Source: Enoplolaimus lenunculus (taxonomy: Eukaryota; Nematoda; Enoplea; Enoplida; Thoracostomopsidae). From it: a DNA stretch of 64,000 nucleotides. The DNA is taken from NCBI GenBank assembly GCA_030248215.1, contig JASANG010002181.1, forward strand, positions 1 to 64,000, written 5' to 3'. The notes beneath the pieces were generated by a model. The model saw nothing but the letters and a program-made list of their open reading frames with translations. It did no database searches and had not been told where the DNA came from. A program made the translations under genes and the position numbers. Below, in pieces: positions 34,401 to 49,400 of the stretch; the first letter of the stretch is position 1, and each line of letters begins with the position of its first letter.

Positions 34401-37400
34401 AATAGTTCTTTTCATGGATTTCGACGCGCTGAGTTCAACGGTGTAATTTTTAGTGTTGCAGGGTCCCCGCCTTTAAATTTTAACTTTCGCCATATAAAAC
34501 ATGTACAATCAACAATCAAATTTGTGGAAAAAAATAAACCGGGTATAGCTTGTGTTTTTCGAATATGTGGATGATAGATCAAGTACGCACATTAGCCGCC
34601 AAATCCCGCTAATCACCGCGGACAGAGCCAGCGGCCTAACGGGCCCGCCGAATCTCGCCAATCGCCGCGAAATCCCGCAGCGCGAGCGGCCCAGCGGGTT
34701 TGCGAATTGACACATTAGCGCGGGACAGGCCGCTTTGTCCGTTTTGTCAAACCCAGTGCAACATTTGGACTGGCAGCTCACTCAATTCGTTCGGTCGCAA
34801 ATTCTTTTGACCAGACTACGCAGAACAAGTGTCTTCCAGCTGAGAAACGTTTGGCGGTTAGTAGCCACATAATAAATGCCTCAAGAACAAGTGCGACGTT
34901 CAGAGTAAACTGTGGTTTGCGAATTAACATATTAGCGCGGGACAGGCCGCTTTGTCCGTTTTGTCAAACCCAATGCAACATTTGGACTGGCAGCTCACTC
35001 AATTCGTTCGGTCGCAAATTCTTTTGACCAGACTACGCCGAACAAGTGACTTCCAGCTGACAAACGTTTGGTGGTTAGTAGCCACATAATAAATGCCTGA
35101 AGAACAAGTGCGACGTTCAGAGTAAACTGTGTGTGAAATTTTAGTTTAAAACTATTGAATTGAAAGATTGTTGTGCTATGTTTTCTGGTCATCCGCCAAC
35201 GTTTTCGACTCGAGTAACTATGCTTTTTGGTGCGCCCTATACAAAAAAGTCGGAGGTTGAGGTACTTAATATGGACCCCCAAAGCAATTTAATGAAAAAC
35301 ATTTTATTTTATAGATTTCTGCGAGCTAAGTTGAGCGGTAGCATTTTTATGGCTACAGGGTCCCGGTTCAAAAGTTATGACCCTTTAAACTTCAAATTAC
35401 TTCAAATTGTCACTATATCAAACATGTACAGACGCCAAAAACTTATCATTCACGAACATGTGCATAATAGATACTTTCTCTTACTATAATTTCGATGGAC
35501 ACAACTTTTGAACCGTTGGTCATACAGCCATAAATGTGGTACCGTTGAACGCAGCTCGTCAAGATCTATAGGATAGGTTACCTCTTGTTAAATTCCTAGA
35601 GGGGTCAAACGGTTGCGCCTGAGGTCAGATTACTGATCCAATGATCAAGAGACATGCAAACGTACATATGTACTACTGCTAATCCCAGACTTTTATTCTG
35701 ATTTTTTTCATAAAATTAAAATTATTTTGAGCAAATTTTCATAAAGCTAAAATTATTTTGAGCAATTTTCATAAAGTTAAAATTATTTTGAGCAATTTTC
35801 ATAAAGTTAAAATTATTTTGAGCAAATTTTCATAAAGTTAAAATTATTTTGAGCAAATTTTCATAAAGTTAAAATTATTTTGAGCAAATTTTCATAAAAT
35901 TAAAATTATTTTGAGCAAATTTTCATAAAGTTAAAATTATTTTGAGCAAATTTTCATAAAGTTAAAATTATTTTGAGCAAATTTTCATAAAGTTAAAATT
36001 ATTTTGAGCAAATTTTCATAAAGTTAAAATTATTTTGAGCAAATTTTCATAAAGTTAAAATTATTTTGAGCAAATTTTCATAAAGTTAAAATTATTTTGA
36101 GCAAATTTTCATAAAGTTAAAATTATTTTGAGCAAATTTTCATAAAGTTAAAATTATTTTGAGCAAATTTTCATAAAGTTAAAATTATTTTGAGCAAATT
36201 TTCATAAAGTTAAAATTATTTTGAGCAAATTTTCATAAAGTTAAAATTATTTTGAGCAAATTTTCATAAATCTCCACGGTAGTTGGCATTAATACAAATT
36301 TTGAAGTTTAAATCCGGCAAGTTAAAACACCGGAGTCGGATGTCGATTTTATGCCGGAGCCGGATATCCGATCGCACCCTGGTATTTACGTATTTTATAT
36401 AGTTAAATGTTAAAATTTAAGAAATTATTTACTTTTGACGCAGGAGCCCTGTGGCCTTAAAAATGACACCGCTGAACCGAGCGCGTCGAGATTTATAATT
36501 AAGCTACTTTTCATTAAATTCCTACCGGGTCCGTATTCGGCGTGTTCGCCCCGTATCCATTTATACCCAAAAAATCCAGATCTGTATCATTCTGAATCAT
36601 CTGTGGAATTGCTTAAATTTTAAAAGCTTGAGAAAATTTTGCGCCAACCGGGAGTCGAACCCGGGTCGCAAGAATGGGAATCTTGCATGATACCGCTACA
36701 CCATTGGCGCGCATGACACGCTGTTTCCTTTCTTGTTTTGTGCACAACGCATATATTAATGTGTTTTATCAATGTACCCTAACTATATAGGCTGCACAGT
36801 TGTGTTATGTATGTGTACGCAGCGAACATAGTGGCTTTAAAATAAGTGGCGGCTGTGGGGATGTAGCTCAGTGGTAGAGCGCCCGCTTAGCATGCGGGAG
36901 GTCCTGGGATCGATGCCCAGCTTCTCCAGCTTTTGGCTTTCTTACCCCAAATATTATTTTGTGAGGATTTTTCAAAGGTTTACAAAATTTACCCCTAAAG
37001 GGCCCCCACCTTAATCGGTTGAAACAAAAACTGGCGAAGTTATAAAACGCATCTGGCTTCTCGCTTGCGGCGGAGCCGCAGTGATACTGCTAGGGGCTAA
37101 AGAATTTTCAGGAGGGCATACAAGGGTTTTGGGTAACTTACAAGCAAGCAGGGTGCAAGTTTGGCTTTCTTACCCCAAATATTATTTTGTGAGGATTTTT
37201 CAAAGGTTTACAAAATTTACCCCTAAAGGGCCCCCACCTTAATCGGTTGAAACAAAAACTGGCGAAGTTATAAAACGCATCTGGCTTCTCGCTTGCGGCG
37301 GAGCCGCGGTGGTACTGCTAGGGGCTAAAGAATTTTCAGGAGAGCATACAAGGGTTTTGGGTAACTTACAAGCAAGCAGGGTGCAAGTTTGGCTTTCTTA

Positions 37401-40400
37401 CCCCAAATATTATTTTGTGAGGATTTTTCAAAGGTTTACAAAATTTACCCCTAAAGGGCCCCCACCTTAATCGGTTGAAACAAAAACTGGCGAAGTTATA
37501 AAACGCATCTGGCTTCTCGCTTGCGGCGGAGCCGCGGTGGTACTGCTAGGGGGCTAAAGAATTTTCAGGAGGGCATACAAGGGTTTTGGGTAACTTACAA
37601 GCAAGCAGGGTGCAAGGTTATAACCGATTTAGATTACAATTCCGATTCAAAACGAGTTCCGATTCCGATTTCATAATCAATAGGAATCAGGAATTTTGAA
37701 ATTTTCATTTTAATCCTACTTGTTGTGAAATGTGGCAAAAAATCTCGGCAACATCTAAACACAAAAAACTATTTTATTTTGAAAACAAGAATTGGTGGTA
37801 GTTTAGCTTTACAGAACCAAAAATTCATCGCCAATTTGTTCATGCAACGTTTTTGAAAATTGTTAGCAGCCAACAGATACCTTAAATCAATGTTTAAAAT
37901 TTGTAGTTCCTTTATCTGTATAAATTTTCTGTTTCGATTGCGATATAGTTTAGTTCCGTTTTGCGCCAAGCAAGCAAGGTTGAAAATTTTCTTGAGGGTT
38001 AAAATTCTACCAAGTTGGCTCAGACCCTCTGGCCCTCTTCTGGCTACGAGTCCAGTCTTTCTTGTAAAGTATTATATATCACTTTATAGGTTTATCAAAA
38101 ATGAAACAAATCGTTTTATCGAAACAGGTTCAGCACTAATGCTAATTTTAAATTCAGGCCGGCAACAGCGGAGGGCCAACGAGGGAAGCGAGACACCACT
38201 CTCCGCACAAATATCTCCTCCTCGCCCCTAACCTAACAATTTTTCTGTAACTTCACGAGAAATCAATCATACATTCCTGTTCTAAAAATCTTCTTGCCCC
38301 CTCTTGTACTAGCCACTCCTGGTTGCGGCGGCGATAATTCAATTTAAGACTACGTATATACAGATTCAACACAGTTTTTCCTTGCGGCACCGCTGGCTCA
38401 CAAAAATCGTTACGTGATGCTATACCCATCCGAAACGAAATGTTGGCGACTCACCTTGGGCGTACGAGAAGCATTTTTTACACATTTGCTTTTGTACGAT
38501 TGAAAAAATACGGATGTGGCAATATCACATTAGTATGGAAGTACGGATATAAACTTAGCATAATTTGTAGAATAGTTTTCGTAACGGAACCGCACGTCGA
38601 TGTTGTTCAGAAAACGATATCGTTAGCTCTTATTGAAGCTAAGTATAAATTTGCTGTTTGACGTTATTTCAGGCTTGGTACCATGTTGTATTTTTGAGCG
38701 AACATTACAAAAATGCATGGGTGCCTATGGAGAATATGCAGTTTTATCACAGTAGTCGTGACGAACCAATCAAGGTGGTTTGCCAGTTTCTAGTCTTAAG
38801 TAAACTGCTTCCGTTGAGTTTTTTACATTCGTAAGTCTAGTAACAATCGAAGATTTTGCTGTCGAAGTCTTCAGTTTGCTCGTGAGAAATCTTGTTTACA
38901 AGAAGAAATCGTAGCTTCAATTGTTCAAAAATTACAGAAAAAGATTGTGCCGTATCTTAATGTATCAAGCCTGATTTCGCTACTTGTCATATTTCATGGT
39001 ATTTAGAAACCAAATTGCGGAAGATTTAAGCGTACGTCTAGGTTTGGAAGAAGCAACAGATATGCGTCTGGTATGTCATATGCGTTGAAGCAAGGTTACA
39101 AGGTTGCTGAACAATTCAAAGGCTTATCGCTGAAGGTGAGTAATTTCATCCGTATTTTCAACTGGGTATTTAGTAGAGTTGTTCCGGTTCTGGATTTTTA
39201 CCGCGACCGGTATTAACCGGGGTTGGCCTTTCCGTTATCCTCCCAGTCCGCGTTTACTCAAAAACCGTAGGATTTAATATTTTTTTTGCATATATTGTAA
39301 ACTAATATTTTTTAATTTGAGGCGCCGAACGACAAGTATAGCGCTGCCCGTAACCATAGAAAAGAGTTTTGCCAGTGAAGTTTGAAAAAATCTACGATTT
39401 TATTTAATCGGAAATATATTTGTTATTTCGAATGAAGTGTTAAACTTTTGTTTCAACGTTTATAGGAGCGCATCACAAAGTTAAACAAAGAGATGAAAAA
39501 CGAGCCACGATGTGTTCCGAAAACGAACAATACTAGAGCTGATTCGATTCAGGATGCGACCAGAAATCCAGATAAACAAGTTGATACCGCTTTGAGACGA
39601 AGCAAACGTAGTCGGCCCGTTGCCTCGTTAAGCAGTGACGGCGGTAAGTTTTAGGCGGTAGCGGGTTTGCGGATGGAACCCAGTTGTCTTGAACAAGTTC
39701 CGCTTGTATGTTTGCTTTTACGTCATTCTTCCAGAAACTGTCAAGTTATGTTTGCCATTGAGGGTATACCAACGCAATATTTCTTTACTTGTTACCAGCC
39801 TTTACCCGCGCAAAATTCGTTTATCGCTGCTCGCCTTTAATCGTACTTATTTTTCTTCTGCGTTCAATACAATTCCGTAATTGTTCAGTGCATTGATGTT
39901 ACTCCATATTTATTTGCACTCATACGATAAAAACAGTTTAAAAAGTCAAGTTTTTCAACGTTATCTGGTTCCAAGTTTCTTTATGAAAAATTTAGGTGGG
40001 TAAAGCTTAACAAATTTCTACCTGCATTTTGAAATTCTTCACCCACAGGTATGCCCACGGTCAAAATTTTCTTATCCACCTTGTGTTGATCCGCGGGTAC
40101 CTGCAGGTAGCGTGCAGCTCTGTACCATAGCCATAACTTTAGGTACTCACGATTAACGTCTCAGTAAAAGATTTCTTTTCAGAACACTTTTCTATCGGCA
40201 CTACTAAATCCAAGCGCTCCAAGACAGTATGTAATCGGCCCGCAAAGCGACACATGGCTGCTGAGAAACTTGATTTAGTGATTGAGAACGTTTCGCAGCG
40301 AGCGGACGCACTGGTGAAGCAGTACCGAACTAATGGCGATTTCAGTTTCATTGATGATTGTATTACGAAGATTGTTGAAAAAGTAAGGTGCTGGAGGCAG

Positions 40401-43400
40401 GAAAACAAGCGACAAGCAATGCAAATATTAATTGAAAACGTTGGCACTGAGTCTCTGTGGAATTGTCTACCGATTTTTTGACACTTGAGATTAAGATTGA
40501 TACTTTCCCATCTATGGAATCGATAGTGAAAATGCTCAAGGACGCGAGCAAGCATGCATTGATGACAGATTCAATGTAAACGTGGACTCTGAGACTTAGG
40601 TTTTCATAGTCTAGAGAATTTTCGACACTTGAAACCGCGGACGGGGAAAACTCCAGCCTGAATTGTAGGCATGTCATTTAATAATTCGGAAAACATTTTT
40701 CACTCTGTAATTATTTAATTTTGCTCTTTTATTCGGTTTTTACTTTTTAATTTAACCTCATTTAAAAGATTGCAAACATAGTTTGGGCTGTTTTTTCTAT
40801 GACTGCTACGGTTGGGTCGCGCCGTGTCTTTTGTGCGTACTGCACACGGTTTAAGACTTCTGTTATAAATGCTATAGCCATTTGAGAATTATTGAGCATT
40901 TTATTTTACGTTTCAGCATTTGATTATAGGTTGAACGAGCAATTACTGATAAACTAGTTGAGCGTTTAACGCAATGGCAAGAGTCTATTATTAGCAGCGT
41001 GACGACCGTATCAGCTGGTGCAAATACACGCAAAAGAAATAATCGAAAAACGGTAATGATAAATTTGAATTTTGTGTAGAGTACGACCGAATATCTAGTT
41101 CCGGCTGTAAAATTGAGTCGTATCCGATCGCAAACAAGTATTTACGATCAGTAGGCTTGGTGTAACAGGCCGAATGTCCCCCGTCAGTTGTTTACCTTCA
41201 GACAGATCTGCGTAGGCAGTGTTCTCCCTCCCCCCAAACATTCACCTAAATTAATCTTTTGCCTTTAAGCAGACCTTTCTACCCTGACTATTGCTACTTT
41301 GCGGTGGTCCGTCTTTATCCTGGCTTGAGACAGACAAAGCGCGATCCATGAACATATTTGCGGAAGTCAACGTTTGCATTCGGAATCTGTGGAATCGTGT
41401 TTTCAGCGCCACCTTACTTCCGGTGTTGCGACAGGCTCAGTGAATGTCATTACTCAAACACCGATCATTAGCTATTATCTGCTTTCTGCCCCACTTTCGA
41501 AAACATCTGGTCAGACCCGTAGACAAGATGGGCCGGGTGCTCAGCCCCCTGGAAAAATTTTGCCCCCTTGCAGAATTTTCAACCTTGCTTGTAAGTTATC
41601 GCAAACCCTTGTATAACCCTCCTGAAATATTTTTAACCCTCCCCTAGTAGGATGAGCTGGCTGCAGGCCTAAAATATTCGGATAGTGTGTAACTAAAATG
41701 TTTAGCATTTTGTTCCTAGTCTTGAAGTGTCCCAGTATCACGGTGAACAGTCCTTCGCCATAACTGAACGTGCGGCCCAATGCATGGAATATTCTCCGAA
41801 GCATAACCATTCAGCGTGAGAAACATAATATTGCGGTCTGGATCACAGACACTGAAACTGAAACACACAACACACATGTAGAGGTTGTACAAAAACATGT
41901 TGTACCGCTATCTCATAGTCGCCAGAAGTACGACGAAAGTGGGCTCGTGCATCTCAGCACTGAGATTGGCGAACGGGCATCAACCCAATATTTTCTGAGC
42001 GGATGAAAATTTTCCCACTATGTCTGTAAAAGTGTGGCGAAAGATTTGTGAAGCTTTATTTGTGTAGTTAATTTTGCCTCCGTCATAGTTTGTTTGAATC
42101 GGGAAAATATTTTGAAAAACAAAAACTGCATTGTCATGCCCGTACCCTGACCCCAGTACTCCGTCGCTAGGACTATTCGTGTGCCTTTTCTTATGTTCAG
42201 TATATTTAAGGGTGGATCTAGGTTCAGATTTCCAACCGGAGGTACGCAAAATTAACAGTTTGCATCGTGTTAATGCTTGAATTGCGTCTGGCTTCTGACT
42301 CTACTTCGCCCTCGAGTTTATATTGTTTCACTATTTCACTAAAAAACCTTGTACAGTATTTTGAATAGCTCGCTCGCATACAGATGTAAGAACTTGCTCT
42401 CTCTCTCAACGTTGTAGGAACACTGAAAGTATGCTTTTTCAATAAAACGAGAAAAAGACCAGTGTAGACAGATATATTGCCGGTGGAAAGATTTGATGGT
42501 GGAAAATCGGCCTTACACATCGGCATTACAACGCTTTTAACAACCAAACAGTAATAAAAGTCAAATGTTTCTGTATTTTTATAATTTGAGCTAATGTTAA
42601 CCCCGGGATTATGTGCTGTTCTCGTTATTCCATGTTGTTTCACCATCCTTAACGATCCTGTTGTGGCGTCCTATATATCAATGAGCTTAAGTTCAGCCGA
42701 GAATCAGAGATCAGCGGTCTGGGTTGAAAACCGATACGAGACCTGGATACCAAGACCAGCCAAGAAAAGTCTCAGTCTCGGTCAGTTTTTAGTCATCGCC
42801 GAAAAAATTAGAATTTTCAAAATAAATTATTTCTGATGCGTTTTTAGTAGGTTTTTTGTTTTCCATAGTTTTTATGTTTTTTCAAAATATCTGCTCATAA
42901 TTATTGCGTAGACGAAAATTAATAGTTTCACAGACAAACTGCATTCATCAGGCATAACCCACTTTAACAATACAGCCATACAACGACAGTAAATGCCAGA
43001 GCAATGAACGCCATAGTTTGAGATAATCAATGAATTTGTTTGGTTTAATAGAAACACACAAGTTTACCTGCTACACAAACTTCGAGCAGTGCCGTCGAGA
43101 ACCAACAACAATCATCCGGTGATCAGTCAGTCCCAGATGTCCGGAAAACGATTGTTAACCAGCTATCTGGGCAAAATTATTCAGTGCCAGCGGCGTGCAA
43201 ATCCCAGATGAATTCTGAAACACCAGTAGTAAGTGACTTTTTGTTCTCATGGTTTCTTAATCTACTTGGGTTCCAGAGTTCAGGCGTCAATTTTTGTCAG
43301 AATAATGGCTCCAAGTTGGCTATGTAATTAATGGAAAGGATCCATGCCTTCATATCAATAATTACTGATAGGGCCCGTGCAGGGTTTGAGCTGCCGGAGT

Positions 43401-46400
43401 TAAGGTAGGGACGTCCTTGGGTTTTTTCGCGTACTTCTCCTGGTTTAGGTTTATTGATTTTAGTTAAAGTTGACAAACTTGAACCGTTTTACCCGATCCT
43501 ATTAGAGTCGACGCCGAGCTTCACTACTTTAGGACAGGTTTCTCTCTTCCATAGTTTTTGCGGATGGACGTTCCTCCAGGTTGAACCTGTGGGCATTTTT
43601 TTATACGCTTTGTACTCTAGCGCTAACTTTCATTATTTTGCAATATTCAGTTTTGGAACCATTCAACGGTTTTTTTGGCTTATAATTCCTTCCAGACGTG
43701 AGACGTATGTATTTGCCGTTTAATTCTTGCTTTTCATTTGGTTATGAAGAATTTTAAGGTGTACATTAAAATAGACGCTATATGATGCCTGACCTCTGAA
43801 ACAAAAGTCAGCACGTAAACCAAAAGTGTGGGGATTTGGCTATATGGCGCTCCCGTCTCCGCCAGAGTGAGCCCAGTAAAATGTGTCGAACTTGTGCTGT
43901 ATAGAGTCCAGTATCTTACTTTGGTTACAATCTTGAAAATTAAGTCTGAAATTATAGATCGCAATAGGGAGCGTCGGCAAAGACGCAACAGATCTTTTCT
44001 CGGTAAGTTCTACTTCGAATTCAACGACACCAGCAACAGCAATAAGCAAGCCAGAACATCTAAGGTCATTTGCAAAATGGCGCAGTTTAATGAACGCACG
44101 TCGACAGCGTCCTCGGTCGACGAATCGCGTTGCGACTACCGTCGCAACCTTGGCGACTGTTCCCGCACTGTCGAACACTAACACAACACAAAACACATCC
44201 CTAACTCAGCCACCGCCGCGATCTGACACTATCGCCGAGATTGATTCGATTTTATTCGGTTCGCCCGAGTCTGCTGGTTATCGCTTTAGCCGGAGTCAAA
44301 TTATGTTGTCAACGGATGAACAGGAGTGGCGGCGGGGTGGGAACGATGCCGACGAACAGGAGGGGCAGTTGAGTAGTAACGATGGTGCCGAACAAAATCG
44401 GTGGCGCAATGGGAAAGATGACGGCGAACGGCAGCGGCGGCGGAATGGGAGCGCTGATGGAAAACAGGAGCATCGGCGGAGTGGGAATGACGGTGGCGAA
44501 CAAGAGCGGCAGTGGAATATGAACGATGATGGCGAACATGAGAGGCATCGGAATTTGAACGATGATCACGAACAGGAGTGGCGACGTAGTCGGAGAGATG
44601 ATGGCGAACCGGAGCGATGGCGGAATGGAAACGATAATGTCCCAGTGGAATGGCGACGGAGTGGGAGCGGTGCTGGCGAATGCGAGTGGTGGAGCAGGAA
44701 GAACGATGGTGTAGAACTCGAGGTGTGCAAGAGTGGAAAAGATGGTGGTGAAACAATGGCAGCGTCGAGTCGTGCACTGCCAACACAACAGTCGTCCTGC
44801 TATGATATGATCGATTGCGTAGATGACGATTATGAACTTGGCTGGAAGGCGATGGAAAATCCTAATCAGGTAGTAACTGGACCAATTGGACACGAATGGT
44901 CGGTTGGTGCTTGTCAAGCGATAGAAGGGCGGGACTGTCAAGCGAATGACATGGCGACTGGTTATGTTTTAACTGGTGATAATAGCAGTGGTGATAAGAG
45001 TGGACATGCTGGCAACGTAGTTGCTAGTTTAGCGGCTGGGAATGCCGACCAGATTGAGTTATCTTCGATGAAGCCAGTACCCTCTGTAGACAAACATAAC
45101 GACCAAACTGCCTCAGGTGGCGATAGTAAATTGTTCTGCGAGCATGCAGAGTTCAAAGATATGCGTGAATTGGTGGCTGATGGTAGCTTGAACGTGGACT
45201 CAACAAAACGCAGAACGGTGACAGGTGGTGCTCGTAGAAACGAACTGAAATGTATCGAGCATATTGGACAACCAAATATAACAGAACGACCTGTTTCAGC
45301 TGAAAACACAAAAGGTAATCAATCTTTAACCATTAATCAGAACTAAATCTTAAATTTTTTTATGACTGAAGTTTTGGCTATAAAAATGGTAGTGTGTCTT
45401 GTTTACAGAGGTGCAGCCAGAATTTTACAAAGGCGGGTTTATGTTTTGTTATAAAAAATTTCAAACCGGGATTCTTGAGAACATAAGTGAGAAAGTTTTA
45501 TTTTTGTCACGTTTTAAAATTTACTTTTGGACTAGAACACAAAACGTATCGTTTCCGTTATCCCACGGCCAGCCAGCGTTTACCCAAAAATGGTCTGATT
45601 TTGAATGTTCTTGCATATTTAACTTCTCATGATCTCTCCTGATCATTCCGCATCAAAATTGTAATATTAAAAAAACGCAATTGTTCGGTGCCGATCAGAA
45701 GAGGTCATGAAAAGCTAAATTATACCGAAAATTTTCAAAATCCCGCCAATTTTGGGCAAACCCCGGCTGGTGGGGCGGGTAACGGAAAGAACCCCAAACA
45801 TCTGACAAAAGGAACAGGAATGTGTTTGATTTGACCAACACATATGTTTCAATAAAAATTGTGCTGGAATCCAGGGTTGTTCACACTGTCCAGTCCCGGA
45901 ACAAACGATAGTTTTCCTTTGTTGCTGTTTGGTAACCGATATTTTTACTACTTGGTTGTACTTTACCCAAAGTCGAATAATATGTGACAAACGCAGGAGA
46001 CACGGTAGCGATTGAATTGAACGCAAAGTTTCTTTGGTGTGTAATTACTGATGATTTAATGGGTGGTAAAGTATCGTGCTGTACAAATTTCAGAAGCTTA
46101 TCATGGGTATATAATGTTTTTCGCCGCTGTTAACACATTAACTGAATATATGTTTTGCATTGTAGGTTTCCAGATCAAACAAACTGAAAATTGTAATAAC
46201 TCTGCTGCAATGAATGTTAAAACGCAAGAGTGCCACTTAAATGCATTAGTTGATCAAGAGCAAGAATATTACAAGGTATTATTTGTATTTTTTATTTTTT
46301 GCTATCCCAGATATTTACACATACGGGAGCAAGATTATCTCACAGAGACGTAGTTAACATGGGCATTCAGACTTATATACAGCGGCACCGGAAGCAAATT

Positions 46401-49400
46401 AATATTGGGGCGATGCAATAGTACGTGAAATGGTCGAATACTAAAGAGTGTTATTTTGCTGTAATCACCTATAAGAAAAATGTGACAGACAAGATGCGCT
46501 AACAAACTGAAGTATAATTTATTTTAACTCCACAGTATTAACGAACCACTCAAAATGAAATTGTTTATTAGTAGCGTGTTGAACACGTATGGCAGGCTGC
46601 TGAATTTTTACCCAGAAAATTGTGCCTGCGTTTTCACCTTGGGCCGAATTTTCTCCACGCAATAATCGGCCTAGCCCAAATCCACCCATGACGTATATTC
46701 TCCCAGTCCTGCATCAGTTGAATAGTATGTAGTAATTTTGTATTTTCGATCGGTTCCTTAAGTATGTCCCTCGTTTTGGTTAAAAGCGTCGATGTTATTT
46801 ATGATGTTATGATTGAGCAATATTTTATTACGTAATCTGGTTAGTAAATATTCGGCGGAATGGTCGAAGTTGTCTCCATCTATAGCCAGCCAAAATTAAT
46901 AAACGGTCCCAATGATAAACTTATTCGGTCGCGTAGACAGGTTATCACGCCCCTGGTGGTTTCGAGAATCGTGGTAGTCGTTGACCATAAAATTTTTATC
47001 AGAATGTTGTACGCACTGCTTGAACTCAGTTTACTAATCTGAGTTGGATCGAACGTTTGCCAGCAATAATAGAAACGGTACGTTTAGACTGAAATCCCAA
47101 GCGATGAGTTAAAAATATACGTAACAGGCGAGCTATCTTACAATGCATAGTCGATTAAATACCTTCATTGACTTGCCTCTATACATTTTGAATTAAAACC
47201 AGCTGACTTCAGCGGTAACATTTTTTAACGCTGTAGAGCCCCACTTCAAAACTTATGGCCCGTTAAACTTCAAAATTTAACTATATAAAAATTGCAAATT
47301 CTTTAACGTTGTGTAGAATTCTGAAAATAAATTGAATTATGAGAAAATGCTTGGCCACGACGAGGCTCGAACTCGCGACATTCGCGTTATTAGCACGACG
47401 CTCTAACCGACTGAGCTACGCGGCCACGGTTGTACACGCAATAATATTGTTTAAGATAACAGGCCAGTGTATTTCAAAGAACACGTTTATGGTGAACGTT
47501 TGTATTATAATACGTATTTTTAATGCTTAGAGTTACATTTATGTGTGTTTAGTGTTACGTATGAACGCAATACTTGCAGATGCAGTTTGAAAATATGCGC
47601 TTATGTTCGCGACGTAAATGTTACGTCGACTTCTCTTTTGTGAGTGCAATGCTGTATTTGTTGTACAACTTCGGAACACGGTGACCGGACAGAAGGCCGC
47701 CGGACAAGTGGCCGAAGGACAAAAGGCCGTCCGGAAAAGACCGACTAAACAAAAGACTGCCTGGATAAAAAACCACCCGGATAAAAAAACATCCGGACAA
47801 AAAACCGTCCGGACAAAAGACGCCTGGACAAATTGTCAAGGCGGTCTTTGGAGAAGGCGGCCTTTTGTCCACGCTGCCTTTTGTCCAGGCGGTCTTCTGT
47901 CTGGTCGTCCTTTTATCCAGGCGATCTTTTGTCCGGACGGCCTTTCGTCCAGACGGCTTTTTGTCCAGGCGGTCGGCCTTTTGTCCGGCGGTCACTTGTC
48001 CACAAAACATAACATAATTTTTGTCGACAAGAATATGCCGGCTGCGGCCCGATTTATTGTTTATAAATTTGTAAGCTTTCAGTTGTGCACTGGCACATTG
48101 GCTGCAGTACAATACTGTGAATCAACACCTGTGACACTTCAAAATCAAAGCAATATTCGGCGGTTTCTTGGGCGCAATCAGCTCAATCGTTTCATTAGTT
48201 CAGTTGATATTCAAAGCCCGGTAAACAATGTTTGTTAATTATTGTTTTTTGAGGATCAAAGTCAAGACTTGGGAAAGGGGCTAGGTTCTATATAAATTTT
48301 GAAAGGATGGAATTTTTCAATGTGAAACCGTGTCTACAAACCGTATGAAAAGAATCTCAGAAGGGGCTTTAACTCCTGAACCCTCTTGGCTGCGCCCCCT
48401 GTTGTAGGCTAGACCTGTTTCAGTCGGTTTAATTTGTTTCGTTCTAATTACTTTAAACTCAATTTAGAAATGAATCCAAGTCGTTGGATGCTATTTTGCT
48501 ACCTGTGTTGGTTAAAAGGTATTAACTTCTCGGCGAAGGTATAGAGGAATATGAACCCGAGAACGCATTAAAATTTAGTCAAAAGTTGTCTATCTTGAAC
48601 GTTAGCTTGAAACTGTGGCTTGTTCTAAAGTCGAAGTTTGCCTATAACTGTCTTTGGATTACTGTTACTCGGGGCCTCTCCCCGGCACAGGAGTTGCGGT
48701 AAACATGTTATTTGCAGGGGCCTAACCGGATCTGCTGTTATAAACAATCCTTAATTGACTCGCATGAAAAAGGGCGTATTACGCTAGATTTCTCGTTTCA
48801 AAAATATGAAAATCACTAGAAATTACTATACATGAAATTTTTTATTTTTCCACGGTTTGCTGTACACACTACACAATATATTGATTGTTTATTTACCCAC
48901 TGTTAGCCATCATATATTTATTACGTTACGTGTATCGTAGCTCATGTTGACAATTATCTGTGCGTGTTCTAACTTGGCCCCGGCACTGGAGCCTTGGGCC
49001 CGAGCGCTGGCTCCGGTGGAATTTCCGGTCCTTTTTGATTTCTTGTCAACTGAGGATACTTATAATGGTTTATTCACTTAAATTTTGGATGTTTTAGGTA
49101 CTGGTTGGATCGCAACGATTTTCTACTAACTCAGTGCCACATCCGAAGCCAGAAAACAAGTTAGAATCATCAAAACCAAAACATATTTCTATGTCGGCCA
49201 ATTGTTTATCGATCACGCCGCGCCTGTTTAAAACGCCATTGGCCAAAAAGGATCATTCGTTGTTTCAACCTTACACTAAAGTGACATATTGTAGCGTAGA
49301 CAATAGACCAACTAGTGACAAGGAAAATGTTGCACCTGCCGTTCAAGGTGGTGGTTTTAAATTGCCAAATCAGAGTACGAGATTGAATCCGAATCTGAAG

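Noticed and set aside
38875-38962. Possible extra exon of the CW-PWWP gene (FAREKSCLQEE frame)
   Set aside because: It has a good acceptor and could be phase 0, but it separates two exons whose direct joining matches the ZCWPW1 post-PWWP order. Kept out pending transcripts.
44301-44941. Two long minus-strand frames of 161 and 210 codons
   Set aside because: They lie opposite exon 10 of the CW-PWWP gene. The 36-bp period keeps all frames open, and the His/Arg/Pro-rich translations are by-products of the repeat.
45412-45630. Possible exon after GTTTACAG between exons 10 and 11
   Set aside because: It has no usable donor in frame, and exon 10 joins exon 11 at 46166 in phase without it.
47618-48238. 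Frames of 206 and 163 codons on opposite strands
   Set aside because: They are produced by the inverted GGACAAAAGGCCG array. Only the last 138 bp of the plus frame (48083-48220) is a real exon.
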